This document shows, in pieces, positions 6,834 through 10,377 of a stretch of 10,377 bases of DNA (position 1 is its first letter; each line of letters opens with the position of its first letter). The stretch lies in assembly GCA_902806295.1 (NCBI GenBank), contig CADCWB010000248.1:1-10377 (forward strand). Reading direction: 5' to 3'. The notes below the pieces were generated by a model, which saw nothing but the letters and a program-made list of their open reading frames with translations, was not told the DNA's origin and ran no database searches. The translations under genes and the position numbers were made by a program. The DNA is from an uncultured Sphingomonas sp. (lineage in GTDB: Bacteria; Pseudomonadota; Alphaproteobacteria; Sphingomonadales; Sphingomonadaceae).

Positions 6834-9039
6834 TGGTGTGCGACCTGATTTGATCGGAGTAGAAGTAGAGCGGCCGCAACGCACCGGCGGCATAGCGCTG
6901 CGCCTGATCGTTGAAGTGCGGCGAGGCCGGACTCCCGCTTTCGCCCCCGGCATTGACGGCCACTGCCCGCAACCGAGGTCCGAATTCTACCACGGCGACG
7001 AAGCTGTTGCCCGAGGTGCCGTACCAGCGCTTTGTGCCGGGCTTGGGGGCGGAACCGAATGAGGCAAGCGAGCCCCATATCCCCGACGCGAACGGCACCG
7101 GGATGCTTGGCCGGGCGTCGTTGAACGGGTGCGCGATTTTCGGCGAGATGCGCTGGAAACGATTGATCTCGCCCCACGGCACTTGCCAGCGGCCGAAGTC
7201 GCGCCTCAGCCGCTGCAAGGCTTCTGACAGCGCTTCGAGTTTCTGAACGTTGGTGGTGCCGCCGGCCAGCCGGGCGATCGTGCGGTTGCGCGCTTCATTC
7301 GGGATCTTGGGCAGCTTGCCCTGCAATGCGTCACCCCAGAACATCGCCAGCGTTTGCGGCACGCTATGGGCGCTCCAGCGGAAATCCCACGGGCGAAGGA
7401 AGGCAATCGCCTCCGCCAGCTCACGTCGCCGAGTACTCCCAGAGGGCAGCCGATCATAAGCTCGGATGAGTAGCGGCACGAGTTCGGCGAAGCCGGGTTG
7501 AAACGGATCGTAGGCCGCTGCCTGCAGCTTCTCGAGCGTCCAACCACGGCTACCGGCAAGCAGCTGCACCGCGTGGAGCCCGCGATAATTCTCACCGAAC
7601 AGGTCCATGTACCTGGGAAACCGCCGCGGGTCCGGGCTTGAGGCGCCGGCAGCGCGGTAGGGCCAGGCATTGGTGTTCTGAACCCAGCCGCTGGCCGGAT
7701 TGATCGCGTTCGGCAGTTCATGGTTAGGGTGCAGCCCCCGCCAGTCGGCGCGCGGGTCACTGCCATCGATCACGGTCTCGTAATCGAACCTCGCATCGCG
7801 CTGAGGCACGAACTGCGGGTGCAAATAGGCGATCTGACCTTTGTCGGTCGCCACCAGCGTGTTGTTGGAGCTGTTCGCCTGCAGCCTTGCGACCTGCAGG
7901 AAGGAGGCCAGATCCCGCGCCTTGGTGCGGAGGTAGCTCTGCTGCAGGGCTGCGACCGGCCGGTCCATCATCGCGAACGCGACCCAGCGGCCGCTTTGCG
8001 AGCGCACGATCGGGCCCCGATGGGTGCGCCAGCTGGTGAATGTGCGGGACGCGAGACCTCCGTCAGCGGTGCGGTAACGGACCGTCACGATTCGTTGCCC
8101 CAAGGGGCGCCAATCCGGCCCGAAGCGGTATTGCTGCTGCCCGCGGTTCCGGCGCACGTCGACCGCGAACTCGTCGACGCTGTCGACCCCGCTCGACGTG
8201 TGCATCCAGCCGAGCCGCTCGTTGAACCCCTGGTAGATGAAGAACTGCCCCCAGGTGGAGGCGCCATACGCGTTCAATCCCTCATCGCTCGTCACCTGCT
8301 GCTCGGAGCGGAAGAAGAAGCTGGTATGCGGGTTGATCAGCAGCAGCGCATGGCCGTAGGCCGACAGGGCTGGCGCGATGGCGATGCCGTTCGAACCCCG
8401 GGGCTCCCGGTCGAGCGTCTCCCCTTGCAGCGGCGCCAGCTGCAAACCCGCAAGCGCTCCCGACCCGGAACGCCCGGCCGATGCGCTGCCGTAGAACCGC
8501 TCCAGCTCTTTCAGGTCGATCCGCTCGATATCGCCGCCGATACTTCCTTCTGTGAAGCTCAGCGCCATCCACGGCTCGAATCTCGTGAGCACCCGCGGGC
8601 GCACCTGCGGGTGGGTCGCGAGATAATAGTTCAGCCCGGCCGCCCAGCTATTCATCAAGCGCTTCAGCCAGGCGGGACTCTGCCCATAGTGCGCCCGCAA
8701 TTCGTTCTCGCTGACATAGAGCCGGGCGCGCAGATCCTGCCAGATGGCGGCTTCACCCTCGGCTTCCGCCGTACGGCCGAGGGCCGTAAGATAATTCGCC
8801 TCGATCCGGGGAAAGTCGTCCTCCGCCTGCGCATAGATCATCCCGAACACCGCGTCGGCGTCGCTGCGCCCGTTCACATGGGCGATGCCCCAGTCGTCGC
8901 GCGCGATTGTCACCCGCTGCGCCTGCGTTTGCCATCGCGCAAGTTCCGCAGGAGAAGCGGCAGTGAGCAGGAGCAGGAGGGGCAACAGGGTGGCAGGCAT
9001 TTTGCGCATGCCGCCATGCTGGCCCGCTCTTCCCAGCAC
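6808..9039 (-). CDS. Penicillin acylase-family Ntn hydrolase (743 aa)
   Basis: Self-processing N-terminal-nucleophile amidase of the penicillin acylase/AHL acylase family (PF01804), cleaving amides such as acyl-homoserine lactones, beta-lactam side chains or acylated peptides. Residues about 11-34 (hydrophobic core LLPLLLLLTAA) form a signal peptide, so it should act in the periplasm. The alpha-subunit begins near DDWGIAHV (48-55). Autoprocessing is expected at G215|S216 in PRGSNGIAI, leaving Ser216 as nucleophile; H238 in INPHTS matches His beta-23 of PvdQ, and the oxyanion Asn should lie in GWVQNTN (451-457). Length fits the family. The GTG start at 9039 was chosen because AAGGAG lies 6 nt upstream; ATG at 9009 or 9000 would give a shorter n-region but lacks a good site. 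It is convergent with the amidohydrolase, suggesting shared work on amide compounds. Family sure; quorum-quenching, antibiotic or peptide substrates cannot be told apart here. Confidence 0.95.
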   Translation of the reverse strand: MLGRAGQHGGMRKMPATLLPLLLLLTAASPAELARWQTQAQRVTIARDDWGIAHVNGRSDADAVFGMIYAQAEDDFPRIEANYLTALGRTAEAEGEAAIWQDLRARLYVSENELRAHYGQSPAWLKRLMNSWAAGLNYYLATHPQVRPRVLTRFEPWMALSFTEGSIGGDIERIDLKELERFYGSASAGRSGSGALAGLQLAPLQGETLDREPRGSNGIAIAPALSAYGHALLLINPHTSFFFRSEQQVTSDEGLNAYGASTWGQFFIYQGFNERLGWMHTSSGVDSVDEFAVDVRRNRGQQQYRFGPDWRPLGQRIVTVRYRTADGGLASRTFTSWRTHRGPIVRSQSGRWVAFAMMDRPVAALQQSYLRTKARDLASFLQVARLQANSSNNTLVATDKGQIAYLHPQFVPQRDARFDYETVIDGSDPRADWRGLHPNHELPNAINPASGWVQNTNAWPYRAAGASSPDPRRFPRYMDLFGENYRGLHAVQLLAGSRGWTLEKLQAAAYDPFQPGFAELVPLLIRAYDRLPSGSTRRRELAEAIAFLRPWDFRWSAHSVPQTLAMFWGDALQGKLPKIPNEARNRTIARLAGGTTNVQKLEALSEALQRLRRDFGRWQVPWGEINRFQRISPKIAHPFNDARPSIPVPFASGIWGSLASFGSAPKPGTKRWYGTSGNSFVAVVEFGPRLRAVAVNAGGESGSPASPHFNDQAQRYAAGALRPLYFYSDQIRSHTNRRYRPGE

Positions 9040-9045
9040 CGCAAG

Positions 9046-9051
9046 CTCCTT
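9046..9051 (-). promoter_or_regulatory. Ribosome binding site deciding the acylase start
   Basis: AAGGAG on the minus strand lies 6 nt before the GTG codon at 9039. It favours this GTG over the in-frame ATGs at 9009 and 9000, and lengthens the signal-peptide n-region by ten residues. Confidence 0.6.
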
Positions 9052-9235
9052 CAGCTCGGCTGCTGCGACGTGCCGCCGACCCGACGCCCCCCGTCAAGCT
9101 GGTCACCGCTGCCCAAGGCAAGTCGGTCCGGGCCAATGGTGTAGGCGCTGCTGGCTGATGCTGGGGCGGAGGTGTGAGCCGCTCGTGCGCGCGCCCGAGA
9201 TCGAGCGCAGCGCCACCGTCGAGAGCGGCGGAAAG
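9052..9235. other. Intergenic segment upstream of the acylase with possible coding remnants
   Basis: No intact gene was found. On the plus strand two short stretches in different frames look coding by composition: one just left of 9150 reading VKLVTAAQGKSVRANGVGAAG, and one at about 9185-9250 reading VRAPEIERSATVESGGKAVTE before TAG at 9248. They may be debris of a decayed gene or chance in GC-rich DNA. The acylase promoter should also lie here; no boxes were recognised. Confidence 0.3.
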
Positions 9236-9263
9236 GCCGTCACGGAATAGCTCCCGTGACGGC
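9236..9263. terminator. Strong hairpin terminator downstream of the 49-aa gene
   Basis: Perfect 10-bp inverted repeat: GCCGTCACGG at 9236-9245, an 8-nt loop, and CCGTGACGGC at 9254-9263. On the minus strand it starts 20 nt after the stop of the small gene and is followed by CTTTCC, a weak T-tract. This is the best terminator candidate in the window and supports a real transcription unit to its right. Confidence 0.6.
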
Positions 9264-9282
9264 TTGATGAGATCAGCGCCGC

Positions 9283-9432
9283 TTACTGGTTGGGTGGCCG
9301 GGCGTTGTCGTCGAGCTGATGTTTGCCGGTCGCCCGGCTCGATTTCTTGTTGTGGTCCGTCGAATTATGGCCGCGCCCGTGAAGGGGGCCGCCACGGGTG
9401 TCGTCACTGCTGTCGCGCCGAGGGCCGCTCAT
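9283..9432 (-). CDS. Small, highly hydrophilic hypothetical protein (49 aa)
   Basis: Not assigned to a named family. The product starts MSGPRRDSSDDTRGG and ends LDDNARPPNQ, with a polar middle (GHNSTDHNKKSSRATGK). It has no Cys, Trp, Phe, Tyr, Ile or Val, and is rich in Arg, Lys, His, Asp, Asn, Ser and Gly, so it should be intrinsically disordered and cytoplasmic. Evidence that it is real: AGGAG (9440-9444) sits 7 nt before the ATG, and a perfect 10-bp hairpin follows the stop by 20 nt. The same frame can be extended to 9597, but the added residues look like non-coding GC-rich sequence and lack such a site. Small disordered proteins of this kind in alphaproteobacteria are often stress-related, which is only a guess here. 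It lies downstream of rpoD on the same strand, 253 bp away, so it probably has its own promoter. Confidence 0.6.
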   Translation of the reverse strand: MSGPRRDSSDDTRGGPLHGRGHNSTDHNKKSSRATGKHQLDDNARPPNQ

Positions 9433-9439
9433 TGCCTGT

Positions 9440-9444
9440 CTCCT
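9440..9444 (-). promoter_or_regulatory. Ribosome binding site for the 49-aa gene
   Basis: AGGAG on the minus strand lies 7 nt before the ATG at 9432. It fixes the start there rather than at the far upstream codon of the same open frame (9597). Confidence 0.55.
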
Positions 9445-9521
9445 GAGGTGGGGCATGAAGAAACCGGCGAGGAGGGGAGTAGTTGCGGGCGAAATGCTAA
9501 GGGCAGCTGAGCCGGTGCGAA

Positions 9522-9543
9522 GCGGCGGCGAGGCGGCGGCGAG
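9522..9543 (+). repeat. Two-copy tandem repeat of an 11-mer
   Basis: GCGGCGGCGAG occurs twice in tandem and is followed by GGGGGCGG. The purine-rich plus strand might fold into G-rich structures, but simple slippage in GC-rich DNA explains it. Confidence 0.5.
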
Positions 9544-9656
9544 GGGGCGGTAGCGCCTGAGCGCCAGCCTACGAGTGCGGCTGCGTCCAGGGTTCAAGCG
9601 GGAGCGGAACTTCGCAAGACGATTGCGGACGAGGGCACGGGGAGCCAGGCGTCAGC

Positions 9657-9678
9657 TTCGACCGATCCGCAGGCCGAA
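9657..9678. terminator. Weak hairpin after the rpoD stop
   Basis: TTCGACC (9657-9663) and GGCCGAA (9672-9678) pair over 7 bp with one G-U wobble on the minus-strand RNA and an 8-nt loop. It lies 7 nt beyond the rpoD stop codon. No T-run follows, so the terminator call is tentative. Confidence 0.3.
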
Positions 9679-9685
9679 ACGAGAC

Positions 9686-10377
9686 TCACTGATCCAGGAA
9701 ACTCCGCATCTTCCGCGACCGGCTCGGATGCTTCAGCTTCCGCAGCGCCTTGGCCTCGATCTGCCGGATGCGTTCGCGGGTGACGCTGAACTGCTGGCCG
9801 ACTTCCTCAAGCGTATGATCGGTGTTCATGCCGATGCCAAAGCGCATGCGCAGCACGCGCTCCTCACGCGGGGTGAGTGAGGCGAGGACGCGGGTGACCG
9901 TTTCCTTGAGGTTGGCCTGGATCGCGGCGTCGACCGGGATGACGGCGTTCTTGTCCTCGATGAAGTCGCCCAGGTGGCTGTCTTCCTCGTCGCCGATCGG
10001 CGTTTCAAGGGAGATCGGCTCCTTGGCGATCTTCATCACCTTGCGCACCTTCTCCAGCGGCATGGAGAGGCGCTCGGCCAGTTCCTCGGGAGTGGCCTCC
10101 TTGCCATGCTCGTGCAGGAACTGGCGGCCGGTGCGGACCAGCTTGTTGATCGTCTCGATCATGTGGACCGGGATTCGGATCGTTCGCGCCTGATCGGCGA
10201 TGCTCCGGGTGATCGCCTGCCGGATCCACCAGGTGGCGTAGGTCGGGACTTTGTAGCCGCGGCGGTATTCGAGCTTATCGACCGCCGTCATCAGGCCGAT
10301 GTTGCCCTCCTGGATGAGGTCCAGGAACTGCAGGCCGCGGTTGGTGTATTTCTTGGCGATCGAGATGACGAGGCGCA
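9686..10377 (-). CDS. rpoD: RNA polymerase primary sigma factor RpoD, C-terminal part
   Basis: Housekeeping sigma-70 factor; it directs RNA polymerase to -10/-35 promoters. The visible 229 residues start inside region 2 (RLVISIAKKYTNRGLQ); the N-terminal part and start lie right of the window. In order come regions 2.2-2.4 (...ATWWIRQAITRSIADQARTI), region 3 (IPVHMIETINKLVRTGRQFL...EELAERLSMP), linker 3.2 (PISLETPIGDEEDSHLGDFI) and region 4 with its -35-binding helix-turn-helix (TLEEVGQQFSVTRERIRQIE), ending SRKMRSFLDQ. The linker and region 4 match alphaproteobacterial RpoD closely. Odd feature: in region 2.3 the usual [21 protein letters not shown] reads, in pieces, LMTAVDKLEY and RRGYKVPTYAT. 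These are four changes in a nearly invariant stretch (positions 10244-10288), at E. coli K414, F419, F427 and S428. In alphaproteobacteria rpoD usually follows dnaG, which would lie outside to the right. Confidence 0.97.
   Translation of the reverse strand, partial: RLVISIAKKYTNRGLQFLDLIQEGNIGLMTAVDKLEYRRGYKVPTYATWWIRQAITRSIADQARTIRIPVHMIETINKLVRTGRQFLHEHGKEATPEELAERLSMPLEKVRKVMKIAKEPISLETPIGDEEDSHLGDFIEDKNAVIPVDAAIQANLKETVTRVLASLTPREERVLRMRFGIGMNTDHTLEEVGQQFSVTRERIRQIEAKALRKLKHPSRSRKMRSFLDQ

Larger units (their letters stand above)
9445..9685. other. Intergenic segment between rpoD and the 49-aa gene
   Basis: No gene is supported. It contains a direct repeat of an 11-mer (GCGGCGGCGAG at 9522-9532 and 9533-9543) followed by a G-run. 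A weak promoter-like pair for the small gene on the minus strand is TTCGCA, a 16-nt spacer, then TAGCAT, at about 9495-9525; each box matches only 4 of 6 consensus bases. Confidence 0.3.

Noticed and set aside
7720..9144. 474-codon open frame on the plus strand, antisense to the acylase
   Set aside because: The acylase on the other strand has a signal peptide, catalytic motifs and a ribosome binding site. The antisense translation is rich in Arg, Gly, Pro and His, without recognisable domains, typical of a mirror frame in GC-rich DNA.
2466..9667. The 12-mer CTTCGACCGATC occurring just past the stop codons of both the receptor and rpoD (2466-2477 and 9656-9667)
   Set aside because: Two copies of a 12-mer made of common GC-rich words are likely chance, and the flanking bases differ. 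It is not evidence for a repeat family.

Overview
The window looks like chromosomal DNA of a sphingomonad (Alphaproteobacteria, Sphingomonadales). This is an inference from the high GC content, the RpoD C-terminal half of alphaproteobacterial type, a small Lys/Ala-rich DUF6481-like protein, and a cluster of TonB-dependent receptor and exported hydrolase genes. No phage, transposon, CRISPR, tRNA or rRNA signature was seen.

Layout, left to right. At 1-1616 (+) is the 3' part of a dipeptidyl-peptidase IV-like S9 serine peptidase, whose 5' end lies outside the window. At 1677-1988 (-) is a small DUF6481-like charged protein. At 2157-2339 (+) is a small two-helix membrane protein gene with an excellent ribosome binding site but an in-frame TAA at codon 22. 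At 2476-5271 (-) is a 931-residue TonB-dependent outer-membrane receptor. It is divergent from 5517-6791 (+), an exported metal-dependent amidohydrolase, and a possible 17-codon leader ORF lies between them. At 6808-9039 (-), convergent with the amidohydrolase, is an exported penicillin-acylase-family Ntn hydrolase. At 9283-9432 (-) is a 49-residue, very hydrophilic small protein followed by a perfect 10-bp hairpin. At 9686-10377 (-) is the C-terminal part of the primary sigma factor RpoD, which runs off the right edge.

How the genes may work together: the receptor would bring an unidentified ligand across the outer membrane. The amidohydrolase and acylase carry visible export signals, and the S9 peptidase family is usually exported too. 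All three hydrolases cleave amide or peptide bonds, so the middle of the window reads as a peptide or amide scavenging locus. The genes are not one operon (they alternate in strand), so the link rests on proximity and shared chemistry, and the substrate is unknown.

I did not find a convincing new multi-gene system. The two observations most worth checking are the four substitutions in the nearly invariant promoter-melting region 2.3 of RpoD, and the in-frame stop in the otherwise well-preserved small membrane protein gene. The long ORFs antisense to the receptor, amidohydrolase and acylase look like GC-driven shadows.
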